A stretch of DNA of 64,000 nt from the NCBI RefSeq assembly GCF_012849215.1, contig NZ_CP051682.1:1922001-1986000 (forward strand), written 5' to 3'. Below the pieces are notes generated by a model, which was given only the letters and a program-made list of their open reading frames with translations, did no database searches and had not been told where the DNA came from. Below are positions 16,112-24,968 of the stretch, piece by piece (position 1 is the stretch's first letter; each line of letters opens with the position of its first letter). This DNA is from Mucilaginibacter robiniae (lineage in GTDB: Bacteria > Bacteroidota > Bacteroidia > Sphingobacteriales > Sphingobacteriaceae). Made by a program: the position numbers and the translations under genes.

Positions 16112-16747
16112 ATGGCTACGATACAAGTATTCCCGAACAATCCTTATCAGGAAAATACCTACTTGCTGTTTGATACAACCGGCGAATGTGCGATTATCGA
16201 CCCGGGTATGTACACTGCAGCCGAGCAGAATGCAGTAGTTAATTTCATCAAAAACAACAACCTGAAACCTGTATTGCTGCTGAATACGCATTGCCACATT
16301 GATCATGTACTAGGTAATAAGTTTGTGTTCGATCAATACGGTTTGAAACCACAATTTCATGAGGGAGAACTCATCGTGTTGCAAGCCGTACCAGTATGGG
16401 CGCAGCAAACCGGGTTGCGTTATGAACTATCGCCTTTACCCGACACGTATTTGCCTGAAACCGGAAATATTCAATTTGGTGAAACTACTTTGCAGTTAAT
16501 TTTTGCACCAGGCCACTCACCTGCTCATCTTTGCTTTTATGATGTGGCCGATAATCTGCTGGTGGGCGGCGATGTGCTGTTCAGAGGGAGCATTGGCCGT
16601 ACTGATTTACCCGGCGGTAACCACAACCAACTCCTTCAAAATATTGAAGAAAAGCTATTTACGCTACCCGATACCTGCCGTGTTTATCCTGGCCATGGCC
16701 CTGATACAACCATTGGTTATGAAAAACAACATAATCCGTTCTTTTAG
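16112..16747 (+). CDS. MBL-fold metallohydrolase (glyoxalase II-like)
   Basis: A 211-residue protein with the dinuclear zinc motif NTHCHIDH (His60, His62, Asp64, His65), a further histidine in APGHSPAHLC, the GGDVLF aspartate, and the final VYPGHGPDTTIGYEK histidine. This resembles the YcbL/glyoxalase II-like subfamily that hydrolyses thioesters such as lactoylglutathione; the substrate is not certain. An upstream TTG at 16106 would add two residues. A -7 consensus TACTTTTG (16101-16108) ends three bases before this ATG, which suggests a leaderless mRNA if it is used, though no good -33 element is seen. Confidence 0.9.
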   Translation: MATIQVFPNNPYQENTYLLFDTTGECAIIDPGMYTAAEQNAVVNFIKNNNLKPVLLLNTHCHIDHVLGNKFVFDQYGLKPQFHEGELIVLQAVPVWAQQTGLRYELSPLPDTYLPETGNIQFGETTLQLIFAPGHSPAHLCFYDVADNLLVGGDVLFRGSIGRTDLPGGNHNQLLQNIEEKLFTLPDTCRVYPGHGPDTTIGYEKQHNPFF

Positions 16748-16861
16748 GTTTATATCAATGGCCGGTTGCCCGTAATTAGTGGCCATATAGCAAATATTAA
16801 TTAACTTATATTATTATACCGATACTTGCAACCAGTTACCGGCAGTTGATATAATCCAGAA

Positions 16862-18088
16862 ATGAATACTTCTATTTTCATAGCTCGGCGTTACTTGTTT
16901 TCACGCAAAAAAACGCATGCCATCAATATCATATCCGGTATATCCATGCTGGGTGTGCTGGTAGGCAGCGCTGCATTGCTGGTTATCTTGTCGGCATTTA
17001 ACGGGCTTGAAAAAGTAATTTTATCGCTGTACAATAACTTTACGCCCGAAATCAGGATAGAACCGGCTAAAGGAAAAACATTTAACCCTAATGCACCTTA
17101 CTTTAGCATCATCCGAAAGGATGATGCTTTATTTTCCTATACCGAAGTATTACAGGAAAAAGCCCTGATCCGTTATGGTGACCGCCAGTTTATTGGTACC
17201 ATAAAAGGTGTAAGTGCTGATTTTTTAAAGAATAAGCAACTGGATAGCACCATTCAAAACGGCTCATTTACTCTGAACCTTAATGGGCAACCCTGTGCCG
17301 TAATTGGCGCTACCGTACAAAATAGCCTGTCGGTCAATGTTCATGACCCGCTATCGGTATTGCAGGTGTACTCGCCCAGGCGCAATGTGGTTAGTTCTAT
17401 AAACCCGGCCGATGAATTTGTGGTACGCTCTATTTTTCCGGCTGGTGTATTTTCCGTTCAGCAGGATTTTGATGATCTGGTTATTACGCCTATTACTTTT
17501 ACCCGCCAGCTGCTCGATGAGCCTCAAAATGTATCAGCTATCGAACTTAATTATAAACGCCGTACCCGAACGCTCACCAAGCAAAAAGAAATAGCACAGC
17601 ATTTAGGCAGCAATTTTGTAGTAAAAAACCGGTATCAGCAAAACACAGAGCTATACAAAACCTTAAATTATGAACGTTGGTTTACTTTCATGATTCTTAC
17701 TTTTGTGCTGATTATTGCCATATTCAACATCATAGGTTCGTTAACTATGCTGGTAATGGATAAGCGCAAAGATATTGCTATTTTAACCAGCTTAGGGGCA
17801 GGTAAATCGCTCATACAAGGCATCTTCTTTTTTGAAGGGATGATGATTTCTATGGTTGGCTGTATTATTGGCATGTTGTTGGGACTGATATTTTGTGTTT
17901 TACAGCAACAGTTCGGGTTGGTTAAAATGGGCGGACAATTAATGGTGATTGATGCCTACCCTATTGCTCTAAAGGCAAGTGACTTTGCACTGGTGTTTTT
18001 AACAGTAACTGTAATTGCCGTGATTGCATCAGGCATCAGCGCTAGGCTAAGTGTAAAAGGGTTAGACGAAATTAAACAAGAATTATAA
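16862..18088 (+). CDS. FtsX-like ABC transporter permease (LolC/LolE type)
   Basis: A 408-residue permease. An N-terminal amphipathic/transmembrane segment (IARRYLFSRKKTHAINIISGISMLGVLVGSAALLVILSA in pieces) is followed by a periplasmic MacB-core-like domain of about 200 residues. Three C-terminal membrane helices form the FtsX domain (about 275-400, with GSLTMLVMDKRKDIAILTSLGA). Proteins of this type extract lipoproteins from the inner membrane for delivery to LolA, or remodel the envelope. The ATPase partner is not adjacent. It is followed after 9 bp by an NlpE-like lipoprotein and then rbfA; rbfA next to such a permease is a common Bacteroidota arrangement (from memory). Confidence 0.9.
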   Translation: MNTSIFIARRYLFSRKKTHAINIISGISMLGVLVGSAALLVILSAFNGLEKVILSLYNNFTPEIRIEPAKGKTFNPNAPYFSIIRKDDALFSYTEVLQEKALIRYGDRQFIGTIKGVSADFLKNKQLDSTIQNGSFTLNLNGQPCAVIGATVQNSLSVNVHDPLSVLQVYSPRRNVVSSINPADEFVVRSIFPAGVFSVQQDFDDLVITPITFTRQLLDEPQNVSAIELNYKRRTRTLTKQKEIAQHLGSNFVVKNRYQQNTELYKTLNYERWFTFMILTFVLIIAIFNIIGSLTMLVMDKRKDIAILTSLGAGKSLIQGIFFFEGMMISMVGCIIGMLLGLIFCVLQQQFGLVKMGGQLMVIDAYPIALKASDFALVFLTVTVIAVIASGISARLSVKGLDEIKQEL

Positions 18089-18097
18089 TTTTGTAAT

Positions 18098-18460
18098 ATG
18101 CAGTTGAGGCTCGGTTTATTTTTTTTAGGTGTATGTATAGTGGCCTGCTGTTCATGTAACCGTAATGGCAACAAACCTTTAAAAGTTTATAAAGGCTTGT
18201 ACAGCTATGGCCCCGAAATTAAATCTTTCAAAAACTGCGATGACACGCACGAATATTGGGTAGTGGACAGTTCAGCCCAACTGGAACTTAAATATTCGCA
18301 GCTGAACTTTGAAAAGCCTTACGAACCAGTTTATATTGAAGTAGAAGGAGAAAAAATACGATCAGGCAGCGAAGGTATTGGTTCTGATTATGACAGTACC
18401 CTTATTGTAAAGAAACTCCTTAAAATTACGCAGGAAATCCCGCAGGATATCTGTAATTAG
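18098..18460 (+). CDS. NlpE C-terminal-like lipoprotein
   Basis: A 120-residue protein with a signal sequence and a lipobox-like IVAC at residues 14-17 (several neighbouring cysteines make the exact site uncertain). The mature part resembles the OB-fold domain of NlpE/CutF: VYKGLYSYGPEIKSF, a Cys at NCDD, THEYWVVDSS, and PYEPVYIEVEGE. E. coli NlpE is an outer-membrane lipoprotein that signals envelope stress to Cpx. Here only the C-terminal half is present, so a simple envelope lipoprotein is more likely. It lies 9 bp behind the LolC/E-like permease, a fitting neighbour for a lipoprotein. Confidence 0.72.
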   Translation: MQLRLGLFFLGVCIVACCSCNRNGNKPLKVYKGLYSYGPEIKSFKNCDDTHEYWVVDSSAQLELKYSQLNFEKPYEPVYIEVEGEKIRSGSEGIGSDYDSTLIVKKLLKITQEIPQDICN

Positions 18461-18606
18461 AGTTAGCCTGTAAAGTAAAAAGCTTAGTTGTATCAGGACC
18501 TAAATTGTACGGATTTTAACTTGATACAAACTAAACCGGCATTTTTACCTTTATTTTCTAACCTGCACCTTCAACTTCAAGCCTTAAATTTTTTAATTAC
18601 TATCTC

Positions 18607-18978
18607 ATGGAATCAAAACGTCAACAAAAATTTGCCGGAGTATTGCAACAAGATCTGGCAGCTATATTTCAGCGCGAAGGGATGAGCTTTTTACCCAACA
18701 CGCTGGTTACTATTACTAAAGTACGGGTAACGCCAGATTTGGCTATTGCCCGCGTTTTTTTAAGCTTTTTTAATACCGCTAATACGCAGCAATCTTTGCA
18801 AACTGTTAAATCGCACGCTTCCGAAATTCGTTACAAATTGGGCGCTCGCATTAAAGACCAAGTAAGGGTTATTCCGCAACTTGAATTTTTTGTGGATGAT
18901 ACTAACGAGTATGTAGAACGCATGGACAAGATTTTTGATAAAATCAGCAAGGAAGACCGGCAAAAGGATGAAGAATAG
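18607..18978 (+). CDS. rbfA: Ribosome-binding factor A
   Basis: A 123-residue KH-like protein of normal length. The start ESKRQQKFAGVLQQDLAAIFQ, the VTITKVRVTPDLAIARVFLSF core and the IRYKLGARIKDQVRVIPQLEFFVDDT end are standard RbfA features. It binds the 30S subunit near helix 44 and helps late 16S maturation and cold adaptation. It lies between the envelope permease group and an M23 peptidase that starts 19 bp after its stop. Confidence 0.95.
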   Translation: MESKRQQKFAGVLQQDLAAIFQREGMSFLPNTLVTITKVRVTPDLAIARVFLSFFNTANTQQSLQTVKSHASEIRYKLGARIKDQVRVIPQLEFFVDDTNEYVERMDKIFDKISKEDRQKDEE

Positions 18979-18997
18979 TTAAGCTGGACAGTATTAA

Positions 18998-19705
18998 ATG
19001 AATAAGCATCAGCAACTAGCAGCTTATATAAGCCGCCACACCGATAGAGTAGTGCAGGTAGTTGAATTTGATAAAAGTGCAGACTGCCTGCTCTCTTTTG
19101 ATTTTACAGCAGCGAATACTTCTTTAACACCTGATGATATTGCCGACACGGTTAAGTTTAGCAGTTGGGTAGATGCTGAGTTGGCTAAAAGTGGCTGCCG
19201 GTACGGTATTGGTGGCTACATGGAACACCGCACCTTATATGCTCGTAGCGAGCTTTTTAATACAGATGGGCATGAGCCACGCCGTTTGCACCTGGGTGTA
19301 GATATATGGGGACCAGCCAGTACTCCGGTTTATGCTCCTTTGTATGGTAAAATACATAGCTTTCAAAACAATGATCACTTTGGTGATTACGGGCCTACTA
19401 TCATTCTGGAACATGATTTAGATGGAATGCCTCTATATAGTTTATACGGACATCTTAGCCAAGAGAGTATTCAAAATTTAACGGTTGGTCAATCTATTAA
19501 CGTAGGTCAGTGTATAGCCCATTTAGGTAACATGAACGAGAATGGCAACTGGCCACCACACCTGCACTTTCAACTCATGTTTGATATGCAGGGCCATGCA
19601 GGCGATTACCCCGGTGTAAGCCGCTACTCGGAAGAGCAAATTTATCGGCAAAACATTCCTGATCCTGATGTTATTTTACAGTTTTCAGGAGCAACTATAA
19701 TCTGA
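18998..19705 (+). CDS. M23 family metallopeptidase (peptidoglycan hydrolase-like)
   Basis: A 235-residue protein with a full M23 zinc site: His98 and Asp102 in HLGVDIWG, His152 in LYGHLSQ, and His188/His190 in PPHLHFQL. M23 enzymes are DD-endopeptidases that cleave peptide cross-links of murein. There is no evident signal peptide (it starts MNKHQQLAAYISRH), so export or a cytoplasmic substrate is unclear. The same N-terminal extension of about 90 residues occurs in a Bacteroidota subgroup that sits near aminotransferases, but none is here. It is probably cotranscribed with rbfA (19-bp gap). Confidence 0.88.
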   Translation: MNKHQQLAAYISRHTDRVVQVVEFDKSADCLLSFDFTAANTSLTPDDIADTVKFSSWVDAELAKSGCRYGIGGYMEHRTLYARSELFNTDGHEPRRLHLGVDIWGPASTPVYAPLYGKIHSFQNNDHFGDYGPTIILEHDLDGMPLYSLYGHLSQESIQNLTVGQSINVGQCIAHLGNMNENGNWPPHLHFQLMFDMQGHAGDYPGVSRYSEEQIYRQNIPDPDVILQFSGATII

Positions 19706-19740
19706 TTTAGCTGTTAGCGTTTTATAATTAAACTGATAAG

Positions 19741-20415
19741 ATGCTGAAATACTTCATTATATTATTGCTAACCGGTGCTACTTTAAGGGTAACTGCCCAA
19801 AGCCAGCCTGCTTTTAAAGGTGGCAGTGCTGCTTTTGATAGTTTTATTGCCAGCCACCTCATGTACCCGGAATTTTCAAGACAAAACTGTATAGCCGCTG
19901 TAATACGAGTGGGCTTTTCAGTTGGTGAAAACGGTAAAGTTTCGGATGTAAGGGCCGAGCAAGGGCCGGGTATTGACCTGGACGAAGAAGCGGTTCGGGT
20001 AATTAAACTTACTTCAGGCAAATGGGATGTACCAGCCGGGTATAAAGGCGGAACCCGCATTATTTTGCCCATCCGTTTTACTCCCGATTATGCCCGATGC
20101 AATGCAAATAACAACAGACCATTAAACATGGATGCTGCTATTGTAGCTTACCGCAACCGCCAGGAACTGGAAAATGCTGTAACCAACTATTACATCAACA
20201 AATACAAAGGTACTGCCGACTTAAATAAAGAAAGTCAAATTATCGCCCTTAAAGAACAACTGGGCATTAATGATGAGTTGCTGAATGATGTTTTAGAGCA
20301 GGCTAAAGAAAAACTGAAGCAAGGCGATACCGAAGGGGCTTGCAAAGATTGGAACTTTATTCATAACACCGGCAGCAACCTGGCTGATAACTATCTGGCT
20401 AAACACTGCAAATAG
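19741..20415 (+). CDS. Secreted protein with TonB C-terminal-like domain
   Basis: A 224-residue protein with a signal peptide (MLKYFIILLLTGATLRVTAQ). The TonB C-terminal fold runs over about residues 30-120: FIASHLMYPEFSRQN, AVIRVGFSVGENGKVSDVRAEQGPG, LDEEAVRVIKLTSGKWDVP, TRIILPIRF. A helical tail follows, with QLGINDELLNDVLEQAKEKLKQGD and a terminal motif GACKDWNFIHNTGS that recurs in Bacteroidota. It has no N-terminal membrane anchor like true TonB, so it is unlikely to energise transport itself. The function is unknown. Confidence 0.82.
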   Translation: MLKYFIILLLTGATLRVTAQSQPAFKGGSAAFDSFIASHLMYPEFSRQNCIAAVIRVGFSVGENGKVSDVRAEQGPGIDLDEEAVRVIKLTSGKWDVPAGYKGGTRIILPIRFTPDYARCNANNNRPLNMDAAIVAYRNRQELENAVTNYYINKYKGTADLNKESQIIALKEQLGINDELLNDVLEQAKEKLKQGDTEGACKDWNFIHNTGSNLADNYLAKHCK

Positions 20416-20454
20416 CACACAGGTAAGTTAATATTTAACTTGTTTTTACTAAAC

Positions 20455-20505
20455 AAAAAAGCGGAAGACCGTTTTGCTAATGCAAATGAACGGCTTTCCG
20501 CTTTT
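20455..20505. terminator. Bidirectional rho-independent terminator
   Basis: AAAAAAGCGGAA and TTCCGCTTTT flank an inner CCGTT/AACGG stem. It lies between the convergent TonB-like gene and the outer-membrane barrel gene. Confidence 0.85.
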
Positions 20506-20522
20506 CTGCTATAAATTCATTT

Positions 20523-21113
20523 TTAGAATATCTTAAACCCAACACTTAATGCTATCAAATTGGCGCGTTGCCCATAATTTGAATTGATGTATGAAAGTCC
20601 ACCTTCATACCGTAAATCGGCCGTAATATGGCCAATATCAACCCCGGCACCTGCCTGATAGCCTAAGGTGCTGTTGTTGTACTCTCCAAAATCGGCATAG
20701 GCATCGCTGGCATTGTAGGCAAAATTCTTATTGGTGCTTAAATTGTAAGAGTAAATCAAGCCAGCCATGATACGTACGTTTGCATTTTTCAAGCCGAATT
20801 TTCTACCTAATAACAAAGGCACATTCAGGGTGGTAAAGGTTACTTTATCGGTTGCTGTAACTGTGGTACTGCTATTGGCTTGATACTCGAACTTACCACC
20901 CCGGCTACCTAAGTAAAGTTCGGGTTGTAAATACCAGCCATTACCAATGCGGGCAAACACACCGGCCTGATAGCCGGCAACGGATGACTTCTTGACATCA
21001 TCCGTCGTGATTTTTGAAAAGTTAACGCCGCCTTTAACGCCAAAACTTACCTGAGCTTGGGCACCAACAACAGCAACTATTAAGAACGCAATACTTAATA
21101 CAATTTTTTTCAT
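20523..21113 (-). CDS. Outer-membrane beta-barrel protein (porin-like)
   Basis: A 196-residue protein with a signal peptide (MKKIVLSIAFLIVAVVGAQAQ). The barrel shows alternating amphipathic strands: SFGVKGGVNFSKITT, SVAGYQAGVFARIGNGWYLQPELYLGS, FTTLNVPLLLGRKFG and a final Phe (VGFKIF), the usual barrel C-terminal signal. It fits the OMP_b-brl family with about eight strands, common in Bacteroidota and mostly of unknown function. The ATG at 21113 is preferred over an in-frame GTG/ATG set four residues upstream, because it begins the signal peptide. Confidence 0.88.
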   Translation of the reverse strand: MKKIVLSIAFLIVAVVGAQAQVSFGVKGGVNFSKITTDDVKKSSVAGYQAGVFARIGNGWYLQPELYLGSRGGKFEYQANSSTTVTATDKVTFTTLNVPLLLGRKFGLKNANVRIMAGLIYSYNLSTNKNFAYNASDAYADFGEYNNSTLGYQAGAGVDIGHITADLRYEGGLSYINSNYGQRANLIALSVGFKIF

Positions 21114-21411
21114 GTTAACAGACATTAAGATAAAGTTGAGCTGTTAAGATCAGCTTGGTAAATAATGGTTTAACCATTACCTGTAATAAAATATGAAACA
21201 CATGCCAACTGCCATTTTCAGAGGGCAGATAGCCGGTAATTATAGCTTTTATCATGCTGCAAGGATTTGGCGAGCTTACGCCTTGCGGTGTAACATTTAC
21301 GCTGCAAAAAGCGTTAATCAACTATTAATAAACAAAGGCTGTAAAATATTAGCTCTTCAATTAAAAACAGAAGGGCTTTTTTGTAACTTTAAGTTTTATA
21401 GCGATATACGC

Positions 21412-23133
21412 ATGGCATTAAAAAGCATTTACCGGAAAGCAGGATGGGCAGCAGGAGCCGTAATGTTGGCTACAACCTTATGGAGTTTTAGTGATGATTT
21501 ATTCCAGATATCCAAAAATTTGGATGTGTTTGCTTCGGTTTACAAGGAAGTAAATATGAACTATGTGGACGATATTAATTCGGCCAAACTGGTAAAAACA
21601 GGCGTAGATGCCATGCTGAACGGACTGGACCCTTATACCGAATTCGTGCCCGAATCTGAAATTGAAGAATACCGCTTACATTATGTAAGCACCCAGTATG
21701 GTGGCATTGGCGCCAGTATATTTGCGCGTGAGGGCAAGGTATATATCTCGGATGTGTTTGAAGGTTTCCCAGCGCAAAAAGCAGATATACGTGCCGGCGA
21801 CCAATTGGTGAAAATTAATGATATTGAGCTTACCAGCCGCAACAGCGATCAGGTAAGCCAATTGCTGAAAGGTAGCAAAGGTGCCGGCATCAAACTGCTG
21901 GTAAAAAGAGGCGATGCTCCGGCAGTTGAAAAGAACCTGATTCGGGAAGAAATCAAGCAGCCCAATGTAACTTACTACGGTATGGTTGATGGCAATATGG
22001 GCTACATTAAGTTAGACAAGTTTCTGGAAAACTCGGCCGAAGAAGTTACCACTGCCTTAACCAACCTAAAGAAGAATAACCCTAATGGTATTATTCTAGA
22101 TCTGCGCTCAAACGGTGGCGGTATTTTGCAGGAAGCGGTGAAGATTGTAAACCTGTTTGTACCGAAGGATGTAGAAGTAGTATCACAAAAAGGCAAAATC
22201 AAAGAAAAGAACTTTGCTTATAATACGGTAAGTAACCCGATGGAGCCGAACCTGCCGCTGGTAGTTCTGGTGAATAATCACTCCGCGTCTGCTTCCGAAA
22301 TTGTAGCTGGCTCACTGCAAGATTTAGACCGGGCTATTATTATTGGTCAGCGTAGCTATGGTAAAGGGCTGGTACAGCAAACCTTTAACCTGCCATATAA
22401 CAGTTTGGTTAAAATTACTATCGCCAAATACTTTATCCCATCAGGCAGATGCGTACAGGCGTTAGATTATGCCCACCGTAAGGATGATGGCAGCGTGGTA
22501 AAAATGGCCGATTCATCATTGCATGAGTATAAAACCAAAAACGGCCGTTCGGTTTATGATGGTAGCGGCGTGTACCCTGATGTATATATCAAACCAGAAC
22601 ATTTTGCTGACATTACCCAAACCCTGGTAAGCAAGCTGTACATTTTTGATTATGCTACTATGTATCGCAACGATCATCCTAAAATTAATTCGCCCCGAGC
22701 TTTTGCTTTAACGGATGCAGAGTATGATGATTTTGTAAAATATCTGAACGGTAAAAATTACACCTACAGCACCGCCAGCGAAAAGATACTGACTGCTTTA
22801 AAAGCCGAGGCTACTAAAGACAAGCAGTACAACGAACTGCAACCCGAAATAGAGGCCCTGAAAAACAAACTAGCCAGCAATAAAAAGAATGATTTGCAGG
22901 TGTACAAACCTGAAATTAAGCAAATACTGGAAAATGAAATTGCCGACCGTTACTACTTTGACAAAGGCCGGTATGAAACCAATTTCAAATACGATAAAGA
23001 GTTGGCGCAAGCTATTAAAACCATGCAGGATAAACCTCAACTGGTTGCTATATTAAAAGGCGAGGGTAGCTATAAAGTAATTGGCAAACCCCAAACTACT
23101 TTAGCTGCTATCAAACCCGACGATAAGCACTAA
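21412..23133 (+). CDS. S41 family C-terminal processing peptidase (CtpA-like)
   Basis: A 573-residue protein from ATG 21412; upstream in-frame codons lack family features. A membrane segment or signal (AGAVMLATTLWSF) precedes a PDZ domain (about residues 95-180, YGGIGASIFAREGKVYISDVFEGFPA). The protease core has the catalytic Ser in SASASE (291-296) and Lys in YGKG (near 318). A long charged C-terminal region (residues 400-573) extends beyond the usual family core. Such enzymes cleave proteins at the C-terminus in the periplasm, in membrane-protein quality control. A terminator follows 24 bp downstream. Confidence 0.93.
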   Translation: MALKSIYRKAGWAAGAVMLATTLWSFSDDLFQISKNLDVFASVYKEVNMNYVDDINSAKLVKTGVDAMLNGLDPYTEFVPESEIEEYRLHYVSTQYGGIGASIFAREGKVYISDVFEGFPAQKADIRAGDQLVKINDIELTSRNSDQVSQLLKGSKGAGIKLLVKRGDAPAVEKNLIREEIKQPNVTYYGMVDGNMGYIKLDKFLENSAEEVTTALTNLKKNNPNGIILDLRSNGGGILQEAVKIVNLFVPKDVEVVSQKGKIKEKNFAYNTVSNPMEPNLPLVVLVNNHSASASEIVAGSLQDLDRAIIIGQRSYGKGLVQQTFNLPYNSLVKITIAKYFIPSGRCVQALDYAHRKDDGSVVKMADSSLHEYKTKNGRSVYDGSGVYPDVYIKPEHFADITQTLVSKLYIFDYATMYRNDHPKINSPRAFALTDAEYDDFVKYLNGKNYTYSTASEKILTALKAEATKDKQYNELQPEIEALKNKLASNKKNDLQVYKPEIKQILENEIADRYYFDKGRYETNFKYDKELAQAIKTMQDKPQLVAILKGEGSYKVIGKPQTTLAAIKPDDKH

Positions 23134-23156
23134 AGCATTTTAATTTCTTTATACTG

Positions 23157-23202
23157 AAAAGCCCTGCAAGTCTCCTGAGAGAATTACTTGCAGGGCTTTT
23201 TT
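23157..23202 (+). terminator. Rho-independent terminator of the S41 gene
   Basis: GCCCTGCAAGT (23161-23171) and ACTTGCAGGGC (23186-23196) form an 11-bp hairpin flanked by AAAA and TTTTTT. Confidence 0.9.
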
Positions 23203-23291
23203 GCTTTCAACAAGCCCTGTAATAAAAGCAATACATAAATAAATTAAACTATTGGGGTATTCTGGTTGTCATACTACCAAATTCTGATACT

Positions 23292-24029
23292 ATGAAAAAA
23301 GTAATAATAGCCGCAACCATAGCTTTAAGCAGTTTAGCTTTTAGCCAAGCGGCCAATGCGCAAATAAATTTCAGTGTAGGTATAAATATAGGCAATCAGC
23401 CTGACTGGGGCCCTGTAGGGTACAATCAAGCAAACTACTATTACATGCCTGATATTGACACTTACTATGATGTAAATACCCATCAGTTTGTATATTTTAA
23501 TGGCGGACAGTGGATTAATGCTTATGATTTACCTTCCCGGTACAGCAATTATGACTTATACAATGGCTACAAAGTTGTAATTAACGACCGTACCCCTTGG
23601 ACACACGCTAATGTGTACCGTAGCCGCTATGCCAGCTTTAGAGGCCGTCATGACCAAGGCTTAATTCGTGATAGCCATGATGCGCGGTACCGCAACCATT
23701 GGGCTGGCAATAACGGACGTGGCCGCGGTAATAGCTTCGGTAATGGGCACCATGGCCAAATGGGCAATGGTTATAGCAACGGACGAGGTTTCGACCAAAA
23801 CAACCGAGGCGGTTACAACCGGGGCAACAACGGACAAGGCAACGGCAACTTCGATCGTGGCCAGGGTAACAATCGTGGTAATGGCCAAAATGGCAATTGG
23901 AATAATGGCCAGGGCGGAAACCGTGGCAACAGCCAGAACAATGGCAATAACCAAGGTGGAAACCGCGGTAATGGCCAAGGTGGAAACGGCCAACATGGAG
24001 ACCACGGCCACGGCGACAGACACCCATAA
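23292..24029 (+). CDS. Secreted protein with Gly/Asn-rich repetitive tail (paralogue 1)
   Basis: A 245-residue protein. Residues 1-23 are a signal peptide ending NAQ. Residues 24-130 form a conserved head with YYYMPDIDTYYDVNTHQFVYFNGGQWI, and residues about 138-245 are a low-complexity Gly/Asn/Arg/Gln tail ending in a His/Asp/Gly-rich stretch. The neighbour at 24191 has the same head with a short tail. The tail codons are GGN/AAY rich, so the nucleotide sequence is repetitive and prone to slippage. The compact head with YYxMPDIDxYYD looks like a small extracellular domain seen in Bacteroidota; its function is unknown. Confidence 0.85.
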   Translation: MKKVIIAATIALSSLAFSQAANAQINFSVGINIGNQPDWGPVGYNQANYYYMPDIDTYYDVNTHQFVYFNGGQWINAYDLPSRYSNYDLYNGYKVVINDRTPWTHANVYRSRYASFRGRHDQGLIRDSHDARYRNHWAGNNGRGRGNSFGNGHHGQMGNGYSNGRGFDQNNRGGYNRGNNGQGNGNFDRGQGNNRGNGQNGNWNNGQGGNRGNSQNNGNNQGGNRGNGQGGNGQHGDHGHGDRHP

Positions 24030-24042
24030 TTGTCTACAACAA

Positions 24043-24084
24043 TTAAACTATAAAAGCTGCTATATGGTAGCTTTTATAGTTTAA
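24043..24084. terminator. 16-bp perfect hairpin between the paralogues
   Basis: TTAAACTATAAAAGCT and AGCTTTTATAGTTTAA form a perfect 16-bp inverted repeat with a 10-nt loop, 13 bp after the first paralogue's stop. It lacks a strong U-tract, so it may stabilise the mRNA 3' end instead of terminating. Confidence 0.6.
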
Positions 24085-24190
24085 TAGCGCCTTCTTTAAC
24101 CAGCCTGAACTACTATAAGATACTGGCTATCCATTAGAGCAATTAAACCTTTGGATACTTTTAATTGTCATACTACTAAATTTCACTACT

Positions 24191-24682
24191 ATGAAAAAGA
24201 TTATTTTAATGGCTGCCTTATTCATGAGCAGCCTGATATTTCACCAGCAAGCTAATGCACAAGTACGTGTAAACTTAGGCATTAACATTGGCAGCCAGCC
24301 CGATTGGGGACCAGTAGGTTATGATAGGGCAAACTATTACTACATGCCCGATATTGATACCTACTATGATGTACCTACCCATCAGTTTGTGTACCTGCAA
24401 GGTAACCGTTGGATACATGCTACCAGTTTGCCCAGCCGCTACCGCAATTACGATTTATACCGCAGCTATAAGGTAGTTGTAAATGAGCCTAACCCTTGGA
24501 ATAATGCTGCTAATTACCGTAATAGATATGCCAATTACAGAGGGCATCATGATCAGCAAATTATTCGTGATAGCCGCGATGCCAAATACCGTAACCACTG
24601 GCATGGCAATGGTCATGTAATGCAGCGTGGCCCAGGCTATCCTAAAGACAATAACCGTCGCGGACACGGAAGAGGTTATTAA
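24191..24682 (+). CDS. Secreted protein, paralogue 2 without the long tail
   Basis: A 163-residue protein. It has a signal peptide (MKKIILMAALFMSSLIFHQQANAQ) and a head nearly identical in layout to the protein at 23292: INIGSQPDWGPVGYDRANYYY, MPDIDTYYDVPTHQFVY, LPSRYRNYDLYRSYKVVVN. Only about 25 residues of basic, Gly-rich tail remain (GHVMQRGPGYPKDNN). The two genes also share the sequence just upstream of their start codons (TTGTCATACTAC followed by AAATT), so the duplication included the 5' leader. It is probably expressed from its own promoter. The function is unknown. Confidence 0.85.
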   Translation: MKKIILMAALFMSSLIFHQQANAQVRVNLGINIGSQPDWGPVGYDRANYYYMPDIDTYYDVPTHQFVYLQGNRWIHATSLPSRYRNYDLYRSYKVVVNEPNPWNNAANYRNRYANYRGHHDQQIIRDSRDAKYRNHWHGNGHVMQRGPGYPKDNNRRGHGRGY

Positions 24683-24690
24683 TTATAAAA

Positions 24691-24778
24691 AGTGTTACAG
24701 GTGTTACATGTTTCAGTGTGTAACACCTGTAACACCCTGTAACACTGACAAACCATTGGCAGTGGTGACATTGTTTTT
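24691..24778 (-). repeat. Dispersed palindromic repeat, copy 2 (inverted)
   Basis: The reverse complement matches copy 1 (10292-10366) from the AAACAATGTCACCACTGCC end to the terminal TGTAACACCTGTAACA, with six or seven substitutions and one 10-bp insertion (GGGTGTTACA) that repeats the local hairpin unit. It starts 9 bp after the stop codon of the paralogue 2 gene, so it may form the 3' end of that mRNA. Confidence 0.75.
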
Positions 24779-24832
24779 TCAGTACGGTTTAGTAAAAAAG
24801 CAAACCGTAAGCTATTAAAATATAGATTTATT

Positions 24833-24866
24833 TAAATCCACTGGCTCAAAATAGTCGGTGGATTTA
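24833..24866. terminator. Hairpin at gene end
   Basis: TAAATCCAC and GTGGATTTA form a perfect 9-bp stem followed by CTTTTTAG. A smaller inverted repeat ACGGTTT/AAACCGT lies at 24783-24808. Either may end the paralogue 2 transcript or the converging Dabb gene. Confidence 0.45.
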
Positions 24867-24968
24867 CTTTTTAGATACAAGCTTATAGCACATCGCCTCT
24901 CCTCATATAGGTTTACCTGAATCAGCGATAAGGTTTAGCTTCCATGATAACTCTTTACAAAGAAGTTA

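Noticed and set aside
23638..24027. Long reverse-strand frames opposite the Gly/Asn-rich tail
   Set aside because: They are products of the repetitive GGN/AAY codons of the real gene on the plus strand and have no start or family features of their own.
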